Notes: a model not told the origin generated them from the letters alone. 64,000 nt of DNA from Triatoma infestans (GCA_011037195.1 JAAEAF010001557.1:118765-182764), one strand, 5' to 3'. Shown: positions 11,997 to 25,500, numbered from the stretch's first letter. Numbers and translations are program-made.

Positions 11997-12107
11997 ACAG
12001 GAGCAACGCTGGAACACTAGCAACTTAACAGTTCATCTCAAGATCTTTAAGAGATAAAACAGAGCTTTAAATAAAGTTGAATGCAAAATTCATTTCTTTA
12101 CCAGTTT
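11997..12107. repeat. 111-bp duplicated block, copy 1
   Basis: Begins ACAGGAGCAACGCTGG and ends TCTTTACCAGTTT. By eye it is identical to 13038-13148, exactly 1,041 bp downstream. This copy lies just upstream of the 5' end of LINE A, while the other interrupts the LINE's endonuclease domain. Confidence 0.95.
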
Positions 12108-13037
12108 AGAGAGTTATTCAATTGTATTTTTGGAACTTTTTAAAAAAAATGTGTCATCAATCAAATCTCAATGTTTTGTTCACATTATTTTTTGTTTATG
12201 ACACCCCTTAGGGGTGTCTGTTGCATGCAGACGCTTGGGGAGTAGCGCCCCCACGGGTTACCACAGCTCACAAATCATGCACCACACACCAGAACAGTAC
12301 ACTATTCACTTACACAATCACACCTTACACTACAGACAAGGTCACAAACAGTACATAGCTTAGAGCTACCGCCTCTAAGCACTATAGGCTAGTTTGATAG
12401 CCTTAAGGAGGCAGCCCCTCCATCAAACTAGGTTACTGTGGGCCAATCACCCACATAACCGAATTTAACCATGATTACGAATCCACAACAAAAGAAAGAC
12501 CGGACTGATCTACGGGTACGACCTTGGCGAGTTAAAGGCAAACAAATTTTAATTGGAACATGGAATATCACAAGTATATTGGAGGCGGGTGCGAGTAGAA
12601 TTTTAGAGAGAGAACTAATACGATACAATGTAGAAATAGCAGCGTTACAGGAAATAAGATGGAAAGAAGAGAAGGTAGTGGAGCTACAGGAGTATATTCT
12701 TATTAACATCGGTCATAAAGCAAATGTGCTAGGAACGGGCTTCATGATAAAGAAAACCCTCAAACATGCAATAATGAATTTTGAAGCAGTTAATGAAAGA
12801 TTGTGCACAGTGCGATACGAGGGAAATTCTTTAATATTACTTTAATCAGTGTATACGCACCCACCGAAGACAAGACAGAGGAAGAAAAAGATGTATTTTA
12901 TGAGGAACTACAAAGAACCTATGATGTCATCCCTAGACATGACATCAAGATTGTCCTAGGGGATTTAAATGCAAAAGTTGGGAGAGAAGAAGCTTTCTTT
13001 CCAGTCATAGGAAAGTATAGTAAACACGATCTCTTGA

Positions 13038-13148
13038 ACAGGAGCAACGCTGGAACACTAGCAACTTAACAGTTCATCTCAAGATCTTTAAGAGATAAAA
13101 CAGAGCTTTAAATAAAGTTGAATGCAAAATTCATTTCTTTACCAGTTT
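13038..13148. repeat. 111-bp duplicated block, copy 2, inside LINE A
   Basis: Second copy of 11997-12107 with no difference seen. It replaces or interrupts the endonuclease reading frame between KHDL and IDFAAEQN. The flanks differ on both sides, so the duplication has sharp limits. Confidence 0.95.
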
Positions 13149-13707
13149 GCATAATCTGGTGCGAACCATAGATTTCGCAGCAGAACAAAATATGCGTGTT
13201 ATGAGCACATACTTCCCGCACAAGGATATCCATAAAGAAACCTGGGACTCACCAGATGGAGTCACTAGGAAAGAAATTGATCATTTCCTGATAGAGTCGC
13301 GACACGCATCAGGGGTAATGGATGTGAGATCTTTTAGGGGAGCTGAGTGTAGCAGTGATCACTACCTTACGCGAATAAAATATCAACAAAGGCTATCATT
13401 GAGGCGACAGAGGATTGGCGAAGAACAGGAAAAGCTCAGTGTAGAAGCTATGAGGAATGAGGAAAAGAAAAGGATATACCAGGAAAGAATGAAGGAAGCC
13501 CTGCAACGAGAAGCTCCTAATAGGTTGGGGATACAAGAAAGATGGAATCATATTAAAGAAACAATAAAGACGGTAGCTAAAGCAGTGGTAGGTGTGCAAA
13601 AAAGAAGGGTGAGAAATGATTGGTTCGATGAGGAATGTGTGGTGGCGGTAGAAAAAAGAAATAAGGCAAGAGAGCAGATGCTGCAGAGAAAAACTAGAGA
13701 GAGCTGT

Positions 13708-13797
13708 AACAGATACAAAGCATGGCGCCTGAGACTGAAGAAAATATGCAGGAACAGATACAAAGCATGGCGCCTGAGACTGAAGAAAATATGCAGG
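13708..13797 (+). repeat. Tandem 2 x 45 bp duplication in LINE A
   Basis: Two exact 45-bp units encode the basic 15-residue stretch NRYKAWRLRLKKICR twice. The frame is kept, so this could be replication slippage tolerated by the element or a late event in this copy. Confidence 0.9.
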
Positions 13798-14039
13798 AAA
13801 AAGAAAAGAGAAATGGAAAAAAAGAAGTTGCAGGAGGTGCAGGAAGCTTTTGAAGGCCACAACTCTAGGAAATTCTACAAAGGTATATGGGAATTCAAAG
13901 CAGGATTCAAGCCCAGGATGAGTTTCTGCCGGGACGAGAGCGGAGTACTGCTTGGCGATGCGAATGATATACAGAACAGATGGACCCGATACTTTAAAAA
14001 TCTACTGAATGCTAAAGTAAGAAGGTAAACGGAAGTGGA

Positions 14040-15621
14040 GTGTTGTCAGGGCAGGGGGTTATGAATGTATGCGAGGCCTCAGAAACAGATGAAGGACAAG
14101 TAGAGGAACCGCCTGAATTAGAGGAGATAATTGAGACAATTGCCGCTTTGAAGAATAATAAAGCTGCTGGGGAAGACGGAATCCAGGCTGAGCTCCTGAA
14201 GCATGGTGGAGAGGAGCTATGGAAAGAAATATACGCCTTGATTTGGGATGTATGGATGCAAGAAGAAATCCCTGAAGGGTGGTTAACAGCCATTATATTT
14301 CCAATTTTTAAAAAAGGTGATCGGCAAGATTGCGGAAGCTATCGTGGTATAGCTCTTCTTGACACCGCATATAAAATCTTCTCTATAATTTTAATGAAAA
14401 GGTTATCCTACTGGATCGAGAAAGAGTTAGGTGACTACCAGTGTGGATTCAGGGCAGGGCGATCTACTATAGACCAAATTTTCTCCATCAGAATTATGAT
14501 GGAGAAGTGTTATGAATACAATGTGCCCTTAAACCACCTCTTTATTGACCTAAAACAGGCTTACGACAACATCAAAAGAGATGAATTGTATCAGTGGATG
14601 ATGCGACTGGGACTTCCAAAAAAGCTGATCCGTGTCACCGGTCTTACAATGCGAAATTCCAAGGGCATGGTACGAATAAATGGCATTACGGGCAGTCGTT
14701 TCCATATAGCACAAGGGCTAGGACAAGGTGACCCACTATCCCCCTTATTATTCAACTTGGCCCTAGAGAAAGCAGTGCGAAACATTCGTACAAACCCTGG
14801 CGGCTCGATTTATAATAGGTTGAGCCAACATTTAGCTTACGCCGACGACATGGTTATTACGGCGAGAACAGTGGCGGCTCTTGGAGGAACCCTAGAAGAA
14901 TTTGAAAGAGCTGCCAAGAAGCTAGGGTTGGAAATCAATGAAGGTAAGACAAAATACATGCGTGGAACAAGAAGAGGGGCTAGTAACATTGGCACTATAA
15001 CCCTAGGTAAGCATTCTTTTGAGGAGGTCAGTAGATTTAAATACCTAGGTAGTATTATTACTAACAAAAATGAAGTGTCTGAAGAAATAAAAGCTCGTAT
15101 TACTAGTGGAAATAGATGCTTCTGGGCTCTACAGAATGTCTTACGCTATAAAGCACTGTCAATAAAAGGGAAGGTCGTTATATATAAGACCGTATTAAGG
15201 CCAATTGTCACTACGGGAGTGAATCGTGGACGCTGACAAAGGCTGATGAAAATACCCTCAGTGTATGGGAGAGAAAGATACTGAGGAGAATTTTCGGACC
15301 TATAAGAGAAGGTGACAGGTGGAGAATCAGGACCAACCAAGAGCTGAAGGAGCTATATAAAGACCAGGATTTGGTAGGGACAATAAAAGAAGGACGCCTG
15401 AAGTGGTTGGGTCACTTGGAAAGGATGGCCGCATTGTCAAGAGACTCTACGATGGGCATCCTGGAGGAGCGAGAAAGAGAGGAAGGCCGAGAATAAGATG
15501 GATGGAGGATGTGGAAGACGATTTGCGGTCTTTAGAAGTGAGGAGATGGAGAAGGAGTGCCCAGGATAGATCGGAATGGCAGGAAATTGTAAAGGAGGCC
15601 AACGCCCTACAAGGGCTGTAG
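14040..15621 (+). pseudogene. LINE A reverse transcriptase and C-terminal domain, one frameshift
   Basis: The enzyme would copy the element's RNA at the nicked target. RT landmarks in order: LKNNKAAGEDGI, IFPIFKKGD, YRGIALL, YQCGFRAGRSTIDQIF, LFIDLKQAYD, GLGQGDPLSPLLFNLALE and the catalytic LAYADDM near 14840. A one-base loss near 15214 ends the frame after LRPIVT. The product then resumes with the C-terminal part: WTLTKAD, RILGP-type text, LKWLGHLERM, GRPRIRWMEDVEDDL and WQEIVKEA, ending about 15621. Apart from the shift, the RT core is well preserved. Confidence 0.88.
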
Positions 15622-15645
15622 TGCCAGGAAAGAAGAAGAAGATGA

Positions 15646-16094
15646 CACATCAACCAAAAAGACATTTCCAAGGCAAACTTCAATTTCTGTTTATTCTTCT
15701 TATTACTCATGGATTCCATCGTATCCTGAAGCTTGACCGTTCAATTCTGAAATATCTTTCTGTCAAGGAAAAACAAAGTTCTGTCAAAAGGATCAAGTCA
15801 TGAAAAATCCATTATTACAGCTCGACCATAAAATGAAGTTTATGTACAATTGGCACAAAAAGTTATTCAGACATTATCAATTCAGACATCGCCGAACATT
15901 TAAGACTAAAGGAAGCACAGGTTAAATACTAATTTGTTTTATGTATATAAATTTTATATATATAGGCGCTATAATAACCGCCGTTGGTACGCCCGGGGAA
16001 CAAAAATATATAATTATCGTCATATATAATTATATCATTAATATAATACAGTTATATTAATTATACAGTTAATATAATATATACGTTAGTTTAA

Positions 16095-16127
<33 letters not shown>

Positions 16128-19026
16128 AATTGATGAATATGAATATTACTCCAAACAGAACTTATTATGTTCTGATGTTCGTTACGACCGCTGTATTTGT
16201 TTGATGTTGTAAAACGGTTGTAAAGGTTCGGTTACTTATTATAAATTTTAACGGAGCGATATCTTTTGCTTAACCAACTTGTTTTTTTTTAATAATTCTA
16301 AATCACATAAACAAAAGAAACAATAATATTACAAATTAATAATAATAACAAATAATTAAATTTTATATATATATATATAAATCTAGAGAGATTATGATTT
16401 CGTATGTAGTGGTGAGTTCATGTAGTAGGTTTCAAAGGAAAAGAAAAACCTCAGACAGAGGTCTTGAAAATCAATAGACTTAAAAGCTGTGATTGGAGTG
16501 CTAAACTCTGAACTGTCAAATAGATAATCCTTGCTGACGATATGAGTATTTTCCATTCCCGAGTAAGAGTATCAAGAGTATTGTCACTGAAGATGAATAG
16601 TTCGCGGAGGCTTTTAGCAGCTGAGATGAAATTGTTAGTGATGAAGCTTTGTTGTTAAGATAACAGATTTTCGGAGAACCGAAATAAAACGCCTTGCAAA
16701 GGTATAAAATAACATTCCAGACAGCACTGAGAGCATATGTTTATGTCAGAAAGATGGGAATAATCGTTGGCCCAGAAAGTTGTTGGAGTAGCATCCACTA
16801 GACAGTAGAAAACGAGGGTCTCACAAGTTTGGACCTGGGCGGAATTGCAGAGATTATAGCCGCTAGAGGTTTCAGCGATCGAATCAACTGGAGTTCTGGC
16901 GCAATGCAATTTTGGATAAAAATTATTTGAAAGTCATAAAAAAAAGCAATAAATAAAAAAAATATCAACACGTGATATATGGTGCCCTGTCTTAAGTGTT
17001 CAACGTGCCTGAAATCTAATATTTTTCCATTACCCAAATCTGTTCTGTATATTAGTAATTTTCGATTTATATCAGATAAATCTATAATTTAAAGTTTTTG
17101 GGGATAATGAAGTCAAGTCCATAAATAGCAACTATAAACAAATTGTAGCGAGCCCGAAGTGTGTGAAATAGACTATCACTGAAAAACGAATTTCATACCC
17201 GCCAGTTTTAATCGAATTGACGATATTTCAGATAACTCAAGCAGCAATTTGTTTCCACTTTTCCACGAAAGGTTGTTTTGTATTAAAAACCGCTAATCCA
17301 CCTGGTAATCAAAATCGCAAACTTCTCTGTAACGTTAGGAATCTTCTAACTCATTATATTTCATGGAAATCCAAACAAATATTAATTCAATCTGTTTTTC
17401 AATAATTTGTTATTGTAATTATATTTGTAAACTTTTTATTCGCTTCAGGCTGCTATTTTCATTTCTTGCATTGTGGCTCGTTAAACTATAATTTCTAGTT
17501 AAGGCTTTTATGGCCATTTCTTAACATTCTAAATACGAAGATATTAACTTTTCTAATAAAGCATTTTTTAATCAAATTAAACCTTTTTTTCATTCTCATG
17601 CAAATATTGGATGCTCAAATATTATTCGGAATTAATTTAACACTCCTCTAAGTTCACAAACACCTATAATTTTGGGGTAATTAAACTTCAAGAAGAAACT
17701 CGAATTAATAGATTTCGGTTATAGAAAGTTCTGAGCTTTGACCCAAAAGAGATCAGCAAGCAGGTGTATAATCAATCATTTCTACCGAAATATTAAAATT
17801 CATACAAAAAGTATGAAGAAAAACTACTACACATTTGTAGTTTTAAAAATATGCAGAAATCTATATCTGATTACATAACAAAACTGACAGATTAAAAGTA
17901 AAGATAAAGTAAAATATTCTATAGCATGGAACAAACATGACAAGGAAACAAAAATAAATACTGGTGATATCATGAAATATTTGAGATAATCGCATAAAAA
18001 ACAATAGTTCAACCAATTTTATATAGAAATCACTGTATATGTATTTAACTGTATAACTCAAACATTCCTCAACTTGGTGGTTAACAGTAAAATCATCTGG
18101 GCTTCTGAAGTTTATTATCAAGGAATTTAAGCTTCTAAATTGTTAAATTGGTTTAAAGAAATTAGTTCTATGACTTTTTTAAAATTTAATGCTCCTTAGC
18201 TGGTTAAAATCCGGAGAATAGAAACGGAAAAGCTTAAAAAAAACTATAAGGAATTCTAATCGATTAATTTATTTTCAGCATAATCAGTTGGTGCCCATTC
18301 AGTTTCGTGAAAGTATATTAGTGCGAAGTGTGTGTATCGTTGCTTTGAACTTTAATGACGCTAATTACATATCCGGTTCAGCGCCGGGTTTACTGAGAGA
18401 TCAGATATTGCTTTTTTTCCTTTCAGGTTGTGCATCATGAGACTGTTATCAGTCTTATCTAACAAATACCTAATTTGAGGACTGTCTCCAACTTGCTACC
18501 CTCCACATTTTCTAGAAAATAAATTGCGCCCAGTACTTTAAATAAGTAGAAATTTACATAAATGACACCATGCAATGACCACCTACAATTCTGGAGTAAT
18601 GGCTACAAGTATAAAGCCCAAATTAAAATGTCCTATATCGGACATAAAAGTCTTCCAGACTTAAATACGTTGGCTAGTAAGGAGATATATAGATGATTAA
18701 AATATGAATAAAATTCGCACAACTCGACTGTAGTTTTAAAAATTTGCGCAAAGTTTATATTTTGCTTATCTATCAAAATCTTGATTATAGTACAAACGGC
18801 ATAAGCTGTTTATTAGCATAAAGCAAACAAAATACAAAAGACGGGGAAAAAGTAAATAAAAATTACATCAATAAAAATATGCACTGTAAACGTTTAAATT
18901 ACAAATTACATAAGGGATGACGTTACAGCAGATACAGTCGTAAATAATGAAGGGTTATTTTATTTTTGCATACAATTTCGGAATGATTTTCAAATAATGG
19001 TAGTACCGCACTTCTTTTTTTTAATT
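15646..19026. other. AT-rich intergenic DNA, no gene recognised
   Basis: Contains an AT-palindromic stretch at about 15950-16085 and an ATT run at 16095-16126. Reading frames are short and resemble nothing known. No splice-bounded conserved exon was found on either strand. Confidence 0.5.
16095..16126. repeat. (ATT)n microsatellite
   Basis: About ten uninterrupted ATT units. Confidence 0.9.
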
Positions 19027-19230
19027 CACAGCTTAAACAAGTTGACATCCTTGACTGAACATCCCATCATACCCTGCACCAAAACCGTTTGACATACCTG
19101 ACTGACAACCCCATCGTACCTCTGCGCCATAACGCTATCAACCTCTTGACCTTATCCACGGCTCAAACAAATTTGCATCCCTGCCTGACAATCCCATCAT
19201 ACCACAACGGCTATCAACCTCTTGGTCTCA
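19027..19230. repeat. Degenerate tandem repeat, unit about 130 bp
   Basis: CACAGCTTAAACAAGTTGAC with CATCCCATCATACC (from 19027) recurs as CACGGCTCAAACAAATTTGC with AATCCCATCATACC (from 19157). Between them CTATCAACCTCTTGACC recurs as CTATCAACCTCTTGGTC. The second unit is incomplete. No coding role is seen. Confidence 0.65.
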
Positions 19231-22200
19231 TCGAAGAGAACAGTTACTAACGCTAACTCCAAGAAGGCTAAAAACTTCGTATAGTTTTCCAGATAATGCA
19301 TCTGGAATGTATATCCGGTATGTACGGCGTCCTGTTCGCCAAAACATTCGAAGCCCCTTGCTATTCGGATTGAACTTGGCAAAAATAAAACTATGTGCCT
19401 CAGTCGAACGACACTCACTATAATGCTGACGACTTCAGTTCCATCTCAACACAATCTGGGAGGGGAATTGAAAACTACCTTAATGTTCACTTAACATGCA
19501 CTTTTCTCTTCTTCTTCACTTACAGTCACCCACGGATTGTATTAGGTAGCTATGATGTTTGAGCCTTCGGTTAGGATTTATCTCATCATTTGCGGGAAAG
19601 AAGTCAGATTTAGAGATTAGAATGAGAGGGCTCAGGGACCGCCCGAATGGTGTGGGAAAAAAAATGAGTATGAGGGGATAGGCCCTTAGGAACTTTTTTT
19701 AACCTGAACTTGCAAATTTACCTATGAGATTTCAAGATCTGTAAAGAAAATTGGACTTGAAAATATGGACTGGAATGGGACTGTGGTTCTGGGTTTTTTG
19801 ACGATTTACTGAATATGCGAGATATTGGTTCACTGATGTATGCCACAGTTCTATACTGTAAATCCATAATGAAGCGAAATAAGTAATAACCAAATAGTAA
19901 TTTAATTTCTGTTGTGAGTTTTCACATCAATTTCTGTGATTTAGTAAACTACTGTATAGTAAGTGCAGTTTAAATCATAAAGTATGTTAGTGAAGTTATC
20001 TTTCAAGTCTGTATGCGGGTTCTAAGTTAATCTATAACCTAAGGTAACGGACATTGACACTACTTTCAAATGAAAAACTGAACTGTTGCGTGAAATTGAC
20101 ATGGGGGGTAGATTTATTTCTAAGTGAAAATCAGTAATTTAAGAAAAACAACACTTCTCCTCTTACTGCAATAAGAGAGGTAATATGATTTATAAATTTG
20201 ATCGCTTGGCTTTAAACATCTTAGATTCTTTTTTATATCAAGAGGTTAAATCATCATTAAACGCAATAATAAGCATAATTATCGGAATTTCGTTTTCTGC
20301 TTCTAGCTGAATCTTTAGAGAATGTTAACTTACCAAAAAGAATTTTGGAGATTAATAGAATTCGAGTGCTAATCACATTAATATTGCTATCGCTTCCTTA
20401 TATAAATTTTGCCCCTCTTCAATTATTTAATAAAAGAAAATAGAAAGGAATCACTGGATGCAACAATTTACCGATTGCGTGAATAGATTTTGTTTGTTTC
20501 CAAATATTGTCTCTGTTTCTGCTTGGGCAGGAGGTTTCCATCGACCATATAATGATCCTTGAAGGTTCTTTAAACAAATTAGTTATATGTTTTCGAAGAA
20601 GAACCGCTAAACTTCGGATATTCCTTAAGAAAAAAATGTATTTCGAAATGCCTTCTCAATGAGTTATAAGCTAAAATGGTCGAAAAACCTTGATTCAAGT
20701 TTTTCACATTTAAAACTTATTCAATTAAAAAAAAATTGACACGATCACAAAAAGTGGAAGTAAAGTAAAGAAATGAAATCTTATCTAGTGACTCATCTAA
20801 TAAACGGCTTCAAAGTAAAAGAAGAGCTTCTTTTCTTCAAAAGAAGTTAAGTAGGACTATTAGGTCGAACCTGTAAGTGAAAGTAGTAGAAGTGCCTAGA
20901 AGAGAAGCGACTGCGGTTTAGGGCGTATGAGAGGATGAAAATGGGAGAACTGTCAACAAAAAGGACTTTAGGTCTCTAAAACCCTAAGCAATGTAAGTTT
21001 TAAATTAAGAGATGAGAAGAGTAAATCTGAAATATCTTCAGCTTAGAAATGTTTATCTTCTGAATTGCTGAAGATATAAAGTTAGGCTTCTGGCGACCCT
21101 GGGCACAAAACTTTTTTCTTTACTTCTTTTATTCAATTTTTTTTTTCTTTCTTCAATCCTTCTAAGTTTTTTTACCTTAAATATATGACATTTTTCTTGT
21201 TTTCTTTGAGATTCGGAAGACCAACTTGTGATCTGAACCTCGTATCCACTAATATATTGCTGCAAGGAGAGGGACCAATGGAAAAATAATTTTTTTCTTA
21301 TACGAAAGGGAACCCCTAGCTCAAGGCGTATTCACCGTCATAAAAAGAGCGAAGTACATGCAAAAGGTGATAAATTAAAAATTATATGGACATTTATATT
21401 GCTATTAGACTTACTAATCTTAGTAGACTTTTTAGCAAGAGCACATTTTCTAGGGCAAAATGTTTGAATGTTTTTTTTTAAGAAGTTAGTTTTTTTGTAA
21501 ATTTACGATTAAGTTTATCCAAAATATTTATCATCTTCATCGACTGAGCATTAAAGAAAAGAACTAAGTACAAATAAGACATTTGTTGTTTCAATACAAA
21601 AAGTGTGAGAAAAATTTCTGGCTTTCAATACATCGCAAATATAATTAAAATTATTTTTAAACAATTGCAGATATGCTCTAAGAAATTTCTTTCAATACTT
21701 CTGCTAGATGCTAAAGATTCATTCACGCATTTAACCAAGTTATTTAATTATATTGGTTTTTATAGAACAAATTTTAAATATTCGAGGAAATACATAGAAA
21801 AGATGCTATTGTCCTTTCAAATACATTTTTATAACATATACATTTCTTTGCTTGATCAACAAGTTCCGAAGTTTACTTCTAATTTATTTGCATTTATAAA
21901 AAAATTAATGTGTGGTATATATGTATATATATATTTGTATAAAAAAATGCTTGTACAAAACAACAGTTTTGGAAGCTGAATTTTTGAAACCAAAAGATGA
22001 ACATAATACAATCGAGTGTTCTGACGATAAAATTTTTTCGGACATTTGTTGTCAGATTTCCAATCTTCATACAAAAATAATAAACTTGACATTTCACTAT
22101 TTCAGTCTACAAAAAAAAATAAAACAAGGATTTTCTTACATATTGCACAACTCTCCCCCCCTTTTTTTTCTTTAAATCAGGTTAGTTACACACCTTTTAC

Positions 22201-22373
22201 AAAAAAAAAACTACTTAAGCATGAACATTTCCTGGACATTGGGTGCATAACAGAAAACATAGAATTCATGGTAAAAAGAAAATAAATCATTAAAATATAC
22301 ATACAAAGGTTGTTCTTAAAAAAGGGATTTTGGTTATACAGAAAAGATATTTAATAAAAATTATTTTTTTCTT
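19231..22373. other. 3' flank of FBXO11, no other gene recognised
   Basis: Probably includes the FBXO11 3' UTR. On the gene strand, ATTAAA lies at 22350-22355 and AATAAA at 21883-21888; either could be the poly(A) signal. A weak hairpin-family remnant is near 20150-20180. The remainder is AT-rich without recognisable coding frames. Confidence 0.45.
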
Positions 22374-22503
22374 TTAGTTCACCATAAGAGTGTGTGACTC
22401 CATTGGCGCAGCTGAATCATATAACGTATCCGTATCTTGGGTTGGTTCTCCCTGAAGTTGGCAAGGATTTGATAATGTTCCTGCACCACAATCGCAGAAA
22501 AAC
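22374..22503 (-). CDS. FBXO11: FBXO11 exon 12 (last coding exon)
   Basis: Residues 792-834 and the stop TAA (22374-22376). Starts after TTTCAG and completes the Arg codon split with exon 11. Encodes [14 protein letters not shown], which finishes the UBR zinc finger, and the conserved C-terminus ending TLMVN. Confidence 0.93.
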
Positions 22504-25500
22504 CTGAAACAAACAAAAAAATTCGTGACCCGCAAAGCAGTGTTCTTAATATACTATGAAAGTTCAACAGCCAAGTCTAATGAATAAATTGAAATTTGTT
22601 TTCATTGTTTTAGTTGAAGCTTATGACAAAGAAACGAGTTTGCACATTGGATGTATCTGTGTCATCTCTTCGGAAACAGATAAAAAAAAAATCTGTGTGA
22701 AACACTCCCTCTCACAATTCTGAAAAATTTTCTTTAAATTCGAATTTTGTACTAAAGTTCAGTTGCTGTTGTGTTGATGTAATGTACCCTATGCATAATA
22801 CTGAAATTTGAGTAGTTTTTAGAGAGTTTATTTTACGTCGGCTCCTTCAGAACACACAAAAATAAAATTTCTGGGAAAATGTTGCAAATAAAAGTATATG
22901 TAGTTAGTATACCAGGTTTAAAGAAATTCATTGTAGCCTACGCAAAACTTGTCAGATAAGATATACTATGGCTACCCTTAAACTTCTAAAGTTTATCTTG
23001 AATAAGGAGACTGAGAATTCTACTAGAGCCTATGCTCTTTTTTTTTTTTTTGTAGGTGATATAGAAAAATAAAAGATAAATTAAAAAAACTAACACACCT
23101 GTCATGTCTTATGAATTCCACTTCATGACCTGCATGGCAAGTTTTGATACAGTTCACACATATAGCATTGCGATCAGTTGTGTTACATGTTTGGCACCTG
23201 TAGAAATCATGCATCGGAAATGATGTATAACTGGAAATCTTATATAAACACTGACCATGGCATACTGCTTTTTCTACAGCATCTTGATTCGCAAAAATTT
23301 TATTACCTAAAAACAAATTAATAAAACAGATTGAGTAAAAGGGACCTTACTCTTTAGATTTATTTCTCAATCTCTCGCATTTTTTATAAAGTGGGCATCG
23401 AGAAAGAGAGCACTTTTTTAAACTTCTCTGAATACTAGCAGAGGAGGCAAGCACGCCCCAGCGAAGTGCATTAACACAATCATTGTGTCTACAGGTCAGT
23501 CTTACAGCATATAACAAATCAACAGCAACATTTACATGACAATTTTATCATCACATGCTGACACTCACAGTAACCAGTATTAAAAACCAATGTGATCGCC
23601 AGGCGATCGCTTACAGATCAAGGTACAATAACAATGAAATAGGACTGAAACTAGGAAATGGTATACTCACTTCGAACTATTGGTTGTACACCACTGGCCA
23701 AGCAAAGTCCCCCAAAACGGTTATTAAAAATCTGATTATTTTCTAATGTTGCTGTCGCATTATTTGTAATTTCAACTCCTGCAGCTAAACCATCAAATAT
23801 TCTATTGTTTCTTAAAATTGGATGACTTTGTGTCGAAATCAAGACACCAGCTTGAGCATTCCGGAATATATCATTTTCTTCCAATATTCCTGAAAGAAAA
23901 CCAAATAATAAATACAAAAATACTTAAACAGGTAGCCTAAGAAAAAAAAGAACTTTTACATAAATATTCTAGAACTGGTTGACTGAACATACCTTTGCCA
24001 CCATTAAAAATACAAATACCACCATCTCGACCATCAAAAATTTTGTTCCGCTTAAGAGTAGGATTCGAATCAGTCTTGATCCAAACACCAGCCATTGCAT
24101 TATCGAATATTTCGTTCATCTCAAGTACACCCAGACCTCCATTATACACAAGAACTCCTCCATTTTGGCCACCCCAGATTTTATTACCTCGAATTATAGG
24201 ATTACTGCCAGTTCTGAAGTCATAAACAATTTTTTTTAAATAATACAATTTATATTAACAAACTAGTAGATACAATTAATTGTAACAAAAGTCTGTCCGT
24301 TCATTCCGCTGGTTGTAAGGAGAAGAAAAACGGTAGTTTTCATCTGAACTTACTAAATATTCTGGATCACTTTCAGCTTCAGCTTCGTTATGTAAATTAG
24401 ACCATTTCCATAAATCGGGCGAATGAGATCTGTTATTGGGAAGAATAATTACAGAAAAATATAAATATAATGTTCGAATGGAGTCTGCTGGATGGGAGCA
24501 TTCATTTTGAACTGTACCTACAATTTTGAGCTTACCTACAATTGTAACAATTAGACCACTACGCTGGGGCTGAAACATTGGTCAGATAATCTGACTAGCA
24601 AATAAATAAAAAACTCCTGAGTCCTGACTGAATAAGGCATCTTTCTATTCTCTAACAAGGTCATGCCTAACGTCGCATTCTCGTTGGACAAGATCAAACA
24701 CCCACGAATTAGAGTTCGAACTTTCTGTCCTCCAAAGTGCAGCTACATATGCCCTTGTTTATCACTTGTTATGTCAATATATCTTTCCTGGGGAAAGATT
24801 TACAATTGTAGAAGTGGAAATTGGGTGAAGGTGTTTCTTGTCCTCCTCATGGATTATCAAAAGGCCATTAAATTACGGACACAAGATGGGTTCAGTGATC
24901 GTAAACAAGTCTCTTTATTTCAAACAAAAGGCTTGATAGATAAATAAAATTGTCTTCAAATTAACTTGAGAAAAACTAACAGACTTTTTTTGTTCCATTC
25001 TGACAATTAAAAAATTAAATTACCTGATTTGAACTCCAGAATACAGATGGTTGAAGATGTCGTTATCTTCTAATTTTCCATGCCCGTTATCATAGAAATA
25101 CACCCCAACTTGTTTACCGGAATGTATTCTATTACGCCTTAATGTTGGTGAAGATCCAGTTGTAATCCAAACACCAGCAAGAGTATTAGCATATACTTCA
25201 TTCTCCTCAATAAGACCTTGACCTTTTTCATGAACATAGATTCCACCGTGTTGGCCATGATGTATCTTATTATGTCGTACAATAGGATCGCTATTAGTCC
25301 TTATCTGGATTCCAGCTAATGCATTGCCTAAAAGTGCACACAGAAAAGGATTGACCTTCTGAAAACTATCAATAAAGGGCAATTATTCTAAATCACAGAA
25401 GTAGAAGACTTTTATTACCATAGATATTATTGTGTTCTATAAGTCCTCTACCCTCTCCGAATATATAAACACCCCCTTGCTGCCCATTGTAGATTTCATT

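Larger units (their letters stand above)
12471..14028 (+). pseudogene. LINE A AP-endonuclease and linker, broken frame
   Basis: This part encodes the AP-like endonuclease that nicks the target DNA. Visible motifs are GTWNI, ALQEIRW (metal-binding Glu), SVYAPTED, VLGDLNAKVG, TWDSPDG, EIDHFLI and SSDHYL (catalytic Asp-His). A frameshift near 12815-12835 separates GNSL from the continuing SVYAPTED frame. A 111-bp block at 13038-13148 interrupts the domain just before IDFAAEQNMRV and introduces stops. Downstream is a highly charged linker with an exact 45-bp tandem duplication (NRYKAWRLRLKKICR twice). Another shift near 14015 separates it from the reverse transcriptase. Confidence 0.85.
12190..15645 (+). 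mobile_element. LINE A: RTE-like non-LTR retrotransposon
   Basis: An element of roughly 3.4 kb with a GC-richer 5' leader that includes the perfect palindrome ACACCCC-TTA-GGGGTGT at 12201-12217. One long coding region (AP-endonuclease, then reverse transcriptase) follows, with the C-terminal GRPRIRW motif, ending in a GAAGAAGAAG tail. The single-ORF endonuclease/RT layout and its similarity to proteins annotated as craniofacial-development-protein-2-like point to the RTE group. The coding region is broken by at least three frameshifts and a 111-bp inserted block. I could not establish a convincing target-site duplication, so both ends are approximate. Confidence 0.85.

Noticed and set aside
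13396..13862. Long minus-strand frames of 104 and 154 codons
   Set aside because: They lie opposite the LINE A endonuclease/linker coding region, and their composition reflects the A-rich sense strand.
12150..15680. Target-site duplication for LINE A (CATCAATCAAAT near 12155 versus CATCAACCAAAA near 15650)
   Set aside because: Imperfect, AT-rich and offset from the element ends; not convincing.
24276..24578. 100-codon minus-strand frame in FBXO11 intron 8
   Set aside because: Exons 8 and 9 join in phase without it, and it has no beta-helix pattern.
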